Assembly (NCBI GenBank): GCA_963969595.1
Contig: OZ018413.1
Coordinates: 6,104,711 to 6,168,710 of the forward strand
DNA: 64,000 nt
Source: Neckera pumila
Lineage: Eukaryota; Streptophyta; Bryopsida; Hypnales; Neckeraceae
Reading direction: 5' to 3'
A program made the translations under genes and the position numbers. Position 1 is the first letter of the stretch. Each line of letters starts with the position of its first letter. The notes under the pieces were generated by a model, which made no database searches, was not told the DNA's origin, and was given only the letters and a program-made list of their open reading frames with translations. Positions 46,549 to 57,045 of the stretch are shown here, in pieces.

Positions 46549-47090
46549 CAGTGGCCTACCACAAAGATACGTGATTTTGCCTTCAGCTTTGAAGAGAAAT
46601 ATCTCTTTATTGAAATTAGTTTTTTGCAAACAAATTGTACCACCACGCTCTTAGCTACCAAGGTAGTTACAGCAAGAAGGAAAAATGCAAAAATCTAATT
46701 ACAATAAAGAGTTATCTATTTTCAAACTAAAGGGCAAAATTTTGCCAAAACGGATTTCTTTTTCGAGGGAATTGTGAATTTTTTTTGGAGATGCTTGTTG
46801 AAGAAAAGATGTGCGTATGGAGGTTTCCTGCATATTTCCGCAATGGAATTAAAAAAATTCATCACCAATGTTCTTCAATGAATTTTCATATAAAACCATG
46901 AAAATTAATTTAAAAATTCACCAAAAATGGAGTTTTAGCTTTTCAAAACTGAAGTTTGGTATGGTTGATTGGAATTGCATAAGATATCAAAGTTAATCAT
47001 GCAAAACAAAAAATGTCAATTTTATTTTACATTATGCAAAGAAAAATGATTTTGCAAACTGCCATTACTTTTCTTTTTGGTAGGCCACTG
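46549..47090. mobile_element. Tc1/mariner-type MITE inserted in right arm
   Basis: Terminal repeats CAGTGGCCTACC and GGTAGGCCACTG, with the target dinucleotide TA at 46547-46548 and 47091-47092. TA duplication and CAGT termini fit the Tc1/mariner (pogo) group. The left arm near 41690 lacks this 542-bp segment although sequence on both sides is shared, so the paralogous empty site is visible. Non-coding. Confidence 0.8.
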
Positions 47091-47092
47091 TA

Positions 47093-47727
47093 CCTTGGGC
47101 GCTTTAGTTCTTGACTTTGGAGAAGGTGCCCTTCCAAAGTCACAAAGAGAGAGCAATACCAAGCTCGATGATAGGATTGTATGGTTGGATTTACCATTCT
47201 CAAACTAGTTCATATTTGAGAAGGCTTTTGTCATGCTTGTAAGTGAGGTTCTTACAAATTGATTTCTCACTTGGTTTTGGTTGTGTAAGCTAAGGACAGT
47301 TTTGATCAAGCTTGGAGGAGTCTAGAGAGATGGCAACAATTGAAGATGTCACGACCTTTGATGGATGAATGCATTGATGAATGAACTAATTCATGATAAA
47401 ATGTGTACCAATGGACAAGTAGAAATTGCCTAGAAATAGATATATTTGGATGGTGGGTTTGTGCACTAGAGTTAGACAACTCCATTTGAATGACAAGTGG
47501 ACTAAACAATGCACTGGAATTAGACAGTTCTTAGATAAAGACAAGTATGTTGGAACTTGGAGTTAGATAACTCTAAGCAGAAGATCAAAATTTGAATAAG
47601 ATATAGCTCGGACTTCTACTTCACTGGATGGTTTTAAATAGGATCAAGAATAGAAAGCTAACAATAGAAAAGAAGTCTTAGTCTATCTTAAGGACTAATA
47701 GTCTTCTATTGATAGTCTCTATTGTAT
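47093..47727. other. Right-arm non-coding DNA upstream of the F-box pseudogene
   Basis: Reverse complement of the left arm at roughly 40885-41690, with moderate identity. No gene. Confidence 0.5.
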
Positions 47728-47907
47728 ACTATATAATACTATAAAAAAAAAAAATTTAAATTTTTTTAAAAATTTGATTGCTCCGATGAGCAGTCGGCCA
47801 CTCTAACTGCTCACTGCAGTAGTCAACTGGAGTGACAAACCAAGTTTTTAATAGCTTGGTTTGTCACTCTGGAATAACCCTCCGAAGGGTTGATATTTCT
47901 TCTAATG
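47728..47907. mobile_element. Small insertion with internal hairpin in right-arm F-box promoter
   Basis: Absent from the left arm, where flanking sequences are contiguous (near 40865-40880). It contains a perfect 15-bp hairpin (gagtgacaaaccaag at 47830-47844, complement at 47855-47869). Its right end, cttctaatg, resembles the right end of the foldback elements at 10134 and 44706. Left boundary is obscured by A/T runs. It may be a short derivative of that foldback family. Confidence 0.55.
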
Positions 47908-48077
47908 AGACAAAGCTTGGAGGTGAAGAGAACTCTCTTTGGAAATTATCTCTCTCTATAGTCGGGTGGTTTGAACTCCTTGTGAAAACATTTTTGTTAA
48001 TAAGTATATTTTGTGTTCTTATTTAGAGTTCATTGTGGTTAATTTGAAGTTACAAGATAAGTTTATAGCAGAAGACC

Positions 48078-49272
48078 ATGTTGATGGTGTACAGCCAGAT
48101 AATAAACAACTTTCTAGAAGGTGGGAGTGGAGAACTTCTTGGAGAGAAGTTATGACACTTATTGTACAATTAATGGCCACTTCACACAAGGTTGTTTCAT
48201 ATGCCCTCATGGATCCTATCTTTTGGAAAAGTCTTCCGAGGGTGTTGCTGATGCTTGTCCTGGCACATCTACCAATGTCTAAAATCACTTGCCTACATTG
48301 TTGATTCTTCAAGGAATGGACCATAGTCCTGGAGTTCAACCGAGCATGTGTTGAAGTGAATCCCAACATGACAGCACTTCTTTTGTATTCATTTGCAACC
48401 AAGGAGTTCTCGGTAATAATCTATGATTTCAGCAAAAAAATATGGCTATATGTGTATTACTTCCGCTTAAGACTTCAAAGAAATGCACCTAGTGGGAACC
48501 TAATTTTTTGGAGAATGATGGCTAGTGATGGCGGATTGGTCTGCTTTGTCCATTACACTTGCAAATACACAATGGCAAATCCCCTATGCATTGTGGTGAT
48601 CAATCCGTTGACACGAGCTCATCATGAGCTCCCTCCTCTTCAATATGTATACACTGGCCCGCCCACACTGGTGCACATGAAAGTGGACTCCAAGACCAAA
48701 GCGTATAAGGTGGTTTTCATAGGCAAACAGCCAAAAGGCTGTCATACAATGGAAACTTATGATTCTATTTCAAAGCAATGGAGCAGATCAGCACCATCTT
48801 GGGGGCGCATTTGGATCATCCGTATGATCATTACAGCTTAGAAAGTTCAAGTTTATGTGCATATGATTTTAAACAAGGACAACTAAAGCTTTTGGACTGT
48901 AATTTACTCTTTCAATCCGAAGGAGCATGTATGTTGCATTATGTGCTTGCGGATGACTGAATGTTTATGTTGCACAAAAAGTTGAATCAATATGATGTTG
49001 GGTCAAGATCATATTTCATCGCAGAGTATCAATCTCAAAACAATACTAAGGTGTGGGCACCAGTGAAGATACATAGCCAACGCTTTTTTGAAAAGGAGGA
49101 GGACAAATTCCTTCTTCGAAGAATTTGTGCTTGTGAAGATGTTTTGGTGGTACAAGGCGGTAAGTTTTTTTGTTTTCTGAACTTTTTTACCAATGAGTGG
49201 CACAACCTCCCGGGCTCTTGGTCCCAGCGTGTTTCTTTGATATGTCATGTTTTTTGGAATGTTATTCTATAG
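48078..49272 (+). pseudogene. F-box pseudogene, right copy
   Basis: Inverted duplicate of the left F-box gene, about three quarters identical at protein level by eye. The ATG equivalent is at 48078. That frame soon hits a stop, and the F-box homology continues in another frame. An in-frame TGA at 48302-48304 interrupts the F-box (CLHC-stop-FFKEW, where the left copy has CQLSKEW). The frame changes again near 48800-48840. A further TGA at 48958-48960 replaces an Arg codon of the left copy. The final stop is at 49270-49272. With at least four lesions it cannot encode a full F-box protein. Confidence 0.85.
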
Positions 49273-50325
49273 GGAATTGTATATGGCTACATAAAGTTTA
49301 CAATTCGTATCAATTTAGGCATTTGAACCAATATGCATGAGTGCTTTCAATGGGAGATTAGTTTAGAAGGTCTAGAGAGATCACTTTGCTTACTACAAGA
49401 GCCAAACTCTCTTTAGATCGAATGTTTCTCACTTGCTTTCTTGCTTGCTCCCAACTTTCTAATCGAAGCCTTCCTCAGCCCCTTAGAAGAGATGATTTTC
49501 TGCGAGGGAGAAGAAGCTGCGTTCTCTCAATCAAGAATTCATATGCGTGTCCATGTTGGTGACCTCCTCCAGCAACCACCGGGAATGAAAATGTGACCTA
49601 GTAGTTACACGTCTTTTTATTTGACAAAACGGAACCAGCATCAAAATGTTTATAGCATCCTATTGTGACTTTTGAGTTCCTAGTTTGCTTGCCATCTCCA
49701 GTGGATAAAGCTCAATTCTTGCAACTCTTCAATAGTCTATATATGGTGATGGTTGTGAAGTGCATATTCTTTTGGGGTTTTGCGATTTGCTGTTACGAGT
49801 CCTGTGGAAGGCTTGGATTTTCTTTTGATTTGGGTTCATTATTATTCACAAAACTCTTGATGTGTGTAACAGTGGCTGCAGAAATCAGCCCTCCAGAAAT
49901 AAGGTGGTCTACATTGTACGCCGAAGTGCATTCTGAAATGTAAATGTTGGCGTGTCTACGAATTCTGCTTTTGCTTTGTACTGACCTCTGGTCACCTTAT
50001 TTCTGCCGATAAGCCAGCGCGAGTTCTGCAAAGTGCAAACTAGACCACCTCGACCTAAAAAGCTTATCTCAAAACTCAACATGCCTAACGAATCCTCTCA
50101 TCTGCTGTAAAGCCCTGAAGGACAAAGTATCCGTTCAAGTCTGCAAGAAATCTCTGAATCTAAGGGGTGCCCAGATCAAAAGTTATGCCTTTTCTCGCAT
50201 GAGTGCTAAAATGTTCGATTAATTTTTTTGTCTGAGTTCGGTAGGGTTTAGTTAACCCTATGCGACCATGGGTGTGGTGCTTTTCAATAGAAAGTGTCAA
50301 AAAACCCAAAATTAAAACAACTGGA
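49273..50325. other. Right-arm DNA between F-box pseudogene and tRNA
   Basis: Matches the left arm (38460-39470) in reverse, then diverges. It lacks the tandem units that lie beside the left tRNA. No gene. Confidence 0.5.
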
Positions 50326-50397
50326 TGCGTCTGCCGGGAGTCGAACCCGGATCCATTGCTTGGAAGGCAATTATCCTAACCGTTGGACTACAAACGC
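50326..50397 (-). tRNA. tRNA-Gly (anticodon UCC), right copy
   Basis: On the minus strand the 72 nt are identical to the left copy, including the TCC anticodon and both internal promoter boxes. A TTTT run follows within 20 bp on the minus strand. Both copies therefore look functional. Confidence 0.93.
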
Positions 50398-51188
50398 AAG
50401 ACTATGTACAACACTCGCAATAAGGAAGCGAGCGCCTCCATAGGCTACTGGCGATGACGACAATATTCTCCACGGACAACTAACAATCGACCCCACGTCG
50501 CGAACAACACTCACTCTCCAAATCACGCTTCACTGCATTCCAACCAAACCAGCACTGCAAACGAACGGAAACAAGCCCAAACCACTCGCGGACAATCCAG
50601 GGAAAAACACGCTTGAGGCAAAACAAACAGTAGTGACGAAGATCCAGGATGGTGCCTGATCAGTTGAAGCGTCAGGAAATGGGAAGACGAACCCCAGCAC
50701 AACTTGAGGATGACACCCCCGCCACCTCGGAAAGTGGCCCCTAAACAAAAAAACAGACACCCAGGCGCAATGCGCCATCCTCTAACAGCACTAAAAGCAA
50801 GTTGCAAGAAAACAACGTGCAACACGCGCCTGACTACCCAGAAACCAATTCCCAAAACCTACCAGTCCCCGCGCTAAACCTAACTACACTTAATCTTAAT
50901 AAGCACAGAACCGACGACTTACTCTAATGGAGTACAACCAGCTGGGAGCTGCTTTCTCATGGAGGAGGCGATTCGACCACGAAGCCTCACGTCCTCGTCA
51001 TGCTCGCACGTTATGCCCAAAAAATACCTAGCTCCGCAAAGTAAAACAGACGCCTTGCCTTGCCTTGCCTTCACCGGCGTCGCCTAGCGAATGATCTTTC
51101 CTCGACAGAAAACAGCACAGCCGGCAAGCTGGCCAACCCTACCAACAGCGCTTCCCCGTCAATGCAATGCCACGGACACTCCAAGACT
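50398..51188 (-). other. 3' flank of right GPR107-like gene
   Basis: About 50640-51188 is nearly identical to the left 3' flank. Between 50398 and 50640 identity is lower, with several short gaps. Probable 3' UTR and spacer to the tRNA. Confidence 0.55.
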
Positions 51189-52484
51189 TCACAGGTCGAA
51201 CTCGTCGTCCTTCAGAGCCTCCAAAGCCGCCGCCTCCTCCTCGTCGTCGTCCAAAACGAAGTAAGGGTTGTGCACCACCGGACGGAACTTGTACCCCGTG
51301 TAAATGTAGAAAGCCAAATTCGCAGCCTCCTCCGCGAACTTGCTCGTCCACCGATAACGGTACACGGTCACCGTGTACAGCGCGAACACCACGATGCGCG
51401 TGAAGTAGATGTAGCTCACCACCACGATGTAGTACTGACGGAAAAGAGTCAGCTTCGCCAGGTTACGGGCCGCCTTGCCGTCCGTGCGAGACGCCTCACG
51501 CAGGTGCTTGATAGACCACACGATCGGGAAAAGCACCGCACAGCAACAGATGATGTCCAACAAAAGAAACACCTGCTTCCACGTGAAAAAATCCTTCGTC
51601 GACGGACCGGCCTCGTCGTACACGATGAACGCCGTGTTCGCGAACACCTGCAGCGGAATCACCACCATCAACACCTTCTTCTCCTTGTCCTGCAGAAACG
51701 GCTTCAAAAAAGACCAACCCGTCCCGATCAGCACGATCACGCTGAAAAGAAGCAGACCCCGAAGGAAGTTGAAAATGTAGAACGCCACATCCCAACCGTG
51801 CGCAGTGCCGGTGCGCTTCACGTACTGCTTGTCCTCCGCCTCGCAGATCATGTTCAAAGCCTTCAGCACCACCAACAGACCCATCAAAAAGTGGATGCGG
51901 TGCACCGACAGACGCTGGCTCCAACACATGTAGATCCAAATCCCCAGCAGCGCCACATTCGCCAAAAAGAACAAAAAGTACATCCGCGGAAGCTGCGTCT
52001 GCCCCACCGGCAAGAAATCCTTGTACCCATTCTCCACGTTATACATCGACGTCGTCACGTCCATCGCGATCTCCGTCTTCACGCAGCTCTCAAAGAACAA
52101 ACTGTATTCGTTCGAAACGGACACCCGGTGCGACGTCGTGAACTTGTCCGTGTCGGCCAACGTAAACAGAGTCTTCATTATCGAACTGTCCAGGAGACAG
52201 TTCTTCCCCTGCGCCTCCAAATTGCTCAGCACGGGCAACAGATCCTCCATGGTGGACAGAAAGAATCCCATCCGGCTCCTATCAATTCCTGCTTCCTTCA
52301 ACTGCACATTTGACACATTAATCGCCACCTCGCCACCGACAGAAAATCCGAACGTCTCAAACGGAATAATGGCGCGCGCGTCATCCCTAATCTCCAAGTG
52401 CTTGATCTCCCCAAGCGCCGAAGGCAACAAGATCGCCACCAGCACCACCACAAGCGCCCTCAGCAAACCATCCATCACCCCCAT
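51189..52484 (-). CDS. GPR107/LUSTR-type seven-transmembrane protein, right copy
   Basis: Same 431-aa, intronless protein as the left copy, with signal peptide, luminal domain, seven hydrophobic segments and acidic tail. It differs at ten residues: 3, 62, 66, 117, 118, 120, 123, 140, 178 and 343. Nine of the ten lie in the first 178 residues, mostly in the luminal domain; the membrane part has one (Val343 to Ala). Both frames are intact, so both genes may be expressed. The leaders differ, so regulation may too. Confidence 0.9.
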   Translation of the reverse strand: MGVMDGLLRALVVVLVAILLPSALGEIKHLEIRDDARAIIPFETFGFSVGGEVAINVSNVQLKEAGIDRSRMGFFLSTMEDLLPVLSNLEAQGKNCLLDSSIMKTLFTLADTDKFTTSHRVSVSNEYSLFFESCVKTEIAMDVTTSMYNVENGYKDFLPVGQTQLPRMYFLFFLANVALLGIWIYMCWSQRLSVHRIHFLMGLLVVLKALNMICEAEDKQYVKRTGTAHGWDVAFYIFNFLRGLLLFSVIVLIGTGWSFLKPFLQDKEKKVLMVVIPLQVFANTAFIVYDEAGPSTKDFFTWKQVFLLLDIICCCAVLFPIVWSIKHLREASRTDGKAARNLAKLTLFRQYYIVVVSYIYFTRIVVFALYTVTVYRYRWTSKFAEEAANLAFYIYTGYKFRPVVHNPYFVLDDDEEEAAALEALKDDEFDL

Positions 52485-53160
52485 ACTTCCAAATGCCCTT
52501 CAACGCCTCCCACTACGAATCACCCACCAACCCAACCTCCCTTCAAAACACAAACACAAAACCTCAGAGCTCGTTCTCCACAAAACCCACTTCAGAAAGC
52601 GATTGCGACTTGATCCACACCACGCTGCCGGACCCCTAACGGCCAAGATCGGTACACCCACAGATCTGAAGCCCACAAAACTCCCTGCCGACAAATACAA
52701 AACCCCAGAGCTCGTTCTCCACAAAACCCACTTCAGAAAGCGATTGCGACTGGATCCACACCACGCTGCCGGAGTGCCGGACCGCTAACGGCCAAGATCG
52801 TTACACACACAGATCTGAAGCCCACAATTGCTCGTTCTCGATCCTGGGATCCGGCAACCCTAAGTCCCAGACGTGCATTTCAAGCTCCTCTTGTGACCAC
52901 TCTTGACTCACGAAACGGGCCTGGGGAAGATGCAATGGTGTACCAAAGGGGCCGCAGTCTTCGTGGGGGAGATCCGTGGCTATGGCGGGCGGAGGGAGCG
53001 TGAAGATTGCGCAGAGTGCGAGGAAGTAGTGGATCCGCCAGGAGCACGGTGTTACGCTTGTCTTCGCCAATCATGGACGGAAGCCACGCCTTCTTCATTG
53101 ACTGTGGTGCTTCAAATTTGGTGGTTTTGTTATTGATTACTTTAATTTTGCCATGGTGTA
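52485..53160 (-). promoter_or_regulatory. Leader and upstream region of right GPR107-like gene
   Basis: GC-rich compared with its surroundings. Only about 60 bp next to the ATG match the left leader. A 141-bp tandem duplication occupies 52552-52827. Further out (52840-53100) a minus-strand frame without ATG reads like a signal peptide (WRIHYFLALCAIFTLPPPAIA), but no domain follows, so I do not call a gene. Confidence 0.45.
52552..52827 (-). repeat. 141-bp tandem duplication in the right GPR107-like leader
   Basis: Two units with a 141-bp offset: cagagctcgttctcc at 52565 and 52706, and agatctgaagcccacaa near the end of each. The second unit carries an extra 8 bp (gtgccgga repeated). The left copy has no such duplication. 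Confidence 0.85.
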
Positions 53161-53366
53161 CAGTAGAACCTCTCTTAGTGCATAGTCTGGGGATTATGCA
53201 CTAAGAGAGGTTTATGCAGTAAGAGAGGTTATGTATTGAACACTGGTTAACGTGGCCTCTCATTATGGGGCCTCCAACTACTGTTCACAAATAAATGCTT
53301 CAAAGTACCACCTCTCTTACTGCATATTATACACTAAGAAAGTATGCACTAAGAGAGGTTCTACTG
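53161..53366. mobile_element. pogo-like (Tc1/mariner) MITE
   Basis: Terminal repeats CAGTAGAACCTCTCTTAGTG and CACTAAGAGAGGTTCTACTG are perfect inverts, flanked by TA on both sides. The phrase ctaagagaggtt recurs inside. CAGT-AACCTC termini with TA duplication are typical of pogo/Tigger-type elements. It is 206 bp and non-coding. Confidence 0.85.
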
Positions 53367-53911
53367 TACTATGGCGGCATATCAAAAAGCAAATAAGGTA
53401 ATTGTACTGTAAATCACTCATTTCCGACCATTTAAGCAATTGAGCATAGGTGTTTTTTTTGGAGAAGTGCTGAAGTGGCAACATACAAGAAAATGATGTA
53501 GCCAAATATTTTAGTATTCATCTATATTTTGGATAGAATTATCTTTTCATCCACATATTTGGATGAATTTCATTTAAATTTGGCACTTTCATCCAATATT
53601 TGAAGAGCAATTTGGCATTATCATCCAATTTTTCTTCAAATTTTTCCTATAGGCTTGATGCAACCTATTTTTTTTAGGCATTTGGGCCTCATAAGGCCCA
53701 AAAAAACATACAGATTGAGCATATTTGGAGCGTGGGTATTTTGAGTGCATGGAAAAAATTCCCCTGTGCACAGAAATATAGATTTAAGAAGGATTTGATA
53801 ATTTTTAAAAATTTTGTTTCACAAAACAAAGTTATCATGAATTTTCTAGTTGAAGATTATGTTTGTCCTATATTGGTTATTTAGGTTGTCCTCTTTCCAG
53901 CCAAGAGATAG
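53367..53911. other. AT-rich intergenic DNA
   Basis: Phrases like atccacatatttggatgaat recur (53540-53630), suggesting old short repeats. No gene. Confidence 0.4.
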
Positions 53912-54011
53912 TTGCATAATCAAAAGTCTTTCAGCCAAATCATAATGTACTAGATTTGCGCTTGCATAATCAAAATTCTTTTAGCCAAATCATAATGTAC
54001 TAGATTTGCGC
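53912..54011. repeat. 50-bp tandem duplication
   Basis: Two units of ttgcataatcaaaa followed by agccaaatcataatgtacta differ at three or four bases, with offset exactly 50 bp. Confidence 0.85.
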
Positions 54012-55089
54012 CATAGTTGATCGTTTTCTCATCTCTACTTGCATGGAAATGCAGCACCCTATGATGTGAGAATGGGAGTCTTGTTGAGAATGGATTATCT
54101 ACCTTCTTTCCCTTTTTCAATGAAAAATAAAAGCTTTCAATTAACCTTTAATATTACCCGTAAAATTTTTTAAACAATCAAAGGAATTTCATTGCCCCTA
54201 CCTAAATAAACCCAAAATTTTGGATCAACTATAGAAGGTTAAATCTTTAATTCTTTGCCTATGTTTCAACCCCAAAAAAACTTCTAACCTCTAATAAAGG
54301 ACCAAAGTATGGGGAGGTTCCTATAATCTCATGATTTTTTGGAGTTTATTTTAAAGATAGAAAAACCCATTAGCTTTATGTGAATACAAATTTTATTTCA
54401 AACGGTGCCTAAGAGCAAAAGTTATGCCACCCAAAGCTCAAAAAGTAGTCCATCAGGCAATACAAATAAAAACCACAAAAAATTCACAACAAAATTTTAT
54501 AAATTTTGGTTTCTTATAGAAAATACTTTTGTTTAGAGAGGTTTGATTCATTCTATTTGGAATAGTGATGAGAAAGTTATGCAGAGTCTTGTTTTTCTAG
54601 CAATTGTAGCATCTTTTTTGAAAAAACAACTTACAGAATTTAATTTTGAATTCCTTTTTTACAATATATCAAAAAAAAGTTCCATAGAATTTAGCTTGCT
54701 TGTTAGAATAATCTCACCATTGGGATTACCATAGCTTCTTAGCAATGTGGTTAGCTTTCTTTTTAATGATTAATTAAAGTGCAACTAATAGTTAGGCAAT
54801 CCAAAATCTAATATATTAAAATAAGTTATTATAGGCATTCATCCAAGTTGTTTTTACATTTTTGGATGGTTGTTGCTACTTTCATCTAAGGCAGCCGCAT
54901 TAATCAAAACCCTTGTCTTGACTTCCAAACTCGGAATTTTCTAAGTTAATTAGGATTTTGCAATAGGAAAAAAATGAAGCCTCAAGAGGGCCGCCAAATC
55001 TATTAATATTATAAATTGAAAGTGCATTATTTTCATCCTTTAAAAAATTGTGAAGTAAAAGCATGATGAAGAATGAAGAATGCATCTAT
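54012..55089. other. AT-rich intergenic DNA, nothing recognised
   Basis: No gene or clear mobile element boundary is seen. cctcaagagggccgcc near 54981 resembles the end motif of the foldback family and may be a fragment. Confidence 0.4.
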
Positions 55090-55210
55090 GGATTGAATTT
55101 GATCATTTTTGGTTGATTACCTTGATGATAGATTCAAGTCCTTCTAGGATTAGTTCTAAAAAGATGGAGCCTATTATTGAGGTAGTCAACCAAAAATGAT
55201 GCAATTATTG
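55090..55210. repeat. Hairpin, arms of about 40 bp
   Basis: gatcatttttggttgattac is mirrored by gtcaaccaaaaatgatgc, and further bases pair imperfectly on both sides of the loop. Probably a MITE remnant. Confidence 0.55.
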
Positions 55211-56263
55211 AGTAACTAGGTGCATTTTTTGTTTCTACAAACCCTCTAAAATCATTCAATAAACACTTTGAACCCACTATGTTGTTATAGGATTAACTAT
55301 AGATGGATAAAATAAGGCATTATATTGAAGGATTGAAATTGGAAGGAGGAATAGTGGTCTTGATAGTGGTTTGATTTTGATCTTGTATTTACATTTAGAT
55401 TATATATTTTGTTCCTCCCAAGATTAAAATATTTTGCCTTTCAATTGGTAATTGTATCTATAATTATATGCACACAAAAGGAACATCTTAACCTTGAGAT
55501 TGGAGGGAGGTTTAATAGAACTTTTTTGACAACTTTTAGATCTTATAGGATTATTTTATCTCTCTCTAGGTTAACTAGGTGTGATTGCATCATGTATCAT
55601 GAATATGCCAATGACCAATTACAAAGTCAATTTCAAAGTATTTTTGAATACATGGATAATATTATTTTCAGTAAGTTTTTTGGAGTATGAAAACTCCCAA
55701 AGATGAAGTATATATCTCAAATCAAAATCAAAAGTCAAAATTTGAAGTTGTCACTTTTATTCAACTAAATGCACATTCATTGGTTTTGTTTCTCAAATTG
55801 AAGTCATTTCCTTATCAAACAATTGACCCGATAGTGAAATTCATAAATAAGAAGGATATATCGTAAACAGGGTCAAATTTGGCAACAGATTAATGGAATA
55901 CTTTCAACACTTTAGGCTATTAATTTTTTTGGTTTAGGCTACCTTTTAGTTTTGGTTACCATGAATTTTCTTGTTTTTTGCTACTGTATGTTTCCTTGAT
56001 TGATGTTCTTTTTATTACCACGTCTTCTCTTGGTTGTTTTGTCTTTTCAACTTGACGATGATCATTAATTAAATGTTATAGAGTTTTTACACATTAAAAT
56101 GTTACTCTTAGCAATTTTTTATATAATTTTGAAATATTCCCAAAATTAGGCAATAAGGAAGAAAAATTCCTGCTACCTTTTTGCACATTTCACTTATAAT
56201 ATTTCATAACTTGAAACATTTCAAAAAGTAATTAATTTATGTCTTATTCTGACCCTCTTGTAG
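55211..56263. other. AT-rich intergenic DNA, nothing recognised
   Basis: A 93-codon open frame at 55409-55690 has no recognisable domain. Its start is unsupported. Confidence 0.4.
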
Positions 56264-56399
56264 GCAAATCCGTGCCAATCAATTTGCGAAGCTGATGCTC
56301 AATCTGGCCAATTATGTATCGCAACATGCTGATATCAGCTACAAGCTAATCTCTGAGGTCAAAGTAACAGCTAAGTATTTGTTCAGAGCTTCATGGTGA
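56264..56399 (+). other. Possible orphan exon (44 codons)
   Basis: After an acceptor-like CTCTTGTAG, one frame reads 44 residues beginning QIRANQFAKLMLNLANYVSQ and ending at TGA (56397-56399). Base composition is more coding-like than the surrounding DNA. I do not recognise the protein and find no matching upstream exons. It could be a gene fragment or the last exon of an unidentified gene. Confidence 0.3.
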
Positions 56400-57045
56400 C
56401 AAGCAGTTTCGAGGCCAAAATAAACATTAAAATGGCTCCTAAGGTTGATTTCCGAGGAGGATAATGTACAGTACAAGATTCTACAAAGTATCACTCAAAG
56501 TTCTCCTTTGCTCCACCAACGACTAACTAATCAAGTCTACACGTTAAATGTACAAGAGAGCATGTTTTGAAATTTTGAAGACAAGGTTTAGCATGATTTG
56601 GAAATTCTCTCAATCTTCTACTGAGTTAAGAATATGAGATTGTGACAGCGTTTTTTTTTGGGAGAAATTTCGCACTTGTCAGACTGTTTCAGCCTGTCGG
56701 ACGCCCTCCCTCCAGATTTGCTTCAGTGGTTTGAAGGCTTCTGGCGACACTTGTCAAAAAAAAAAACACTGGATTGTGATCCTCAGTTGATTGACGGAAC
56801 CGCAAGTACTCTACAAAGCGCATTATTGAAAAGAAGTAAAATTATGCTAGAGCGAGCATATTGTAAGGTCACACATTGCAAATTCAATCATAAGAAGAAA
56901 AAAAATGCTCACTTTCTGAGCTTGTATTGAGCTGAGACCTAGTGCATTCGTGATTTTCCTAGAGTCGAGGATGAATGTTTCCTCTCTACAAGAAAGACTA
57001 AATATCTGTGAAGTGAGGAAAAACGTAAGATCGACTAATCATCTT
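56400..57045. other. Intergenic DNA and 3' flank of the chloroplast protein gene
   Basis: Sequence next to 57046 is probably the minus-strand 3' UTR. No other gene. Confidence 0.4.

Noticed and set aside
35515..52540. Possibility that the inverted duplication is an assembly or haplotype artefact
   Set aside because: The arms differ by full insertions, tandem array sizes, leader structure and F-box lesions, which is too much for haplotypes joined in error. It was kept as a real duplication, though long reads would settle it.
52801..53098. Minus-strand frame with a signal-peptide-like start upstream of the right GPR107-like gene
   Set aside because: It has no ATG in that frame, no domain after the hydrophobic stretch, and a competing frame. 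Best read as leader or promoter DNA.
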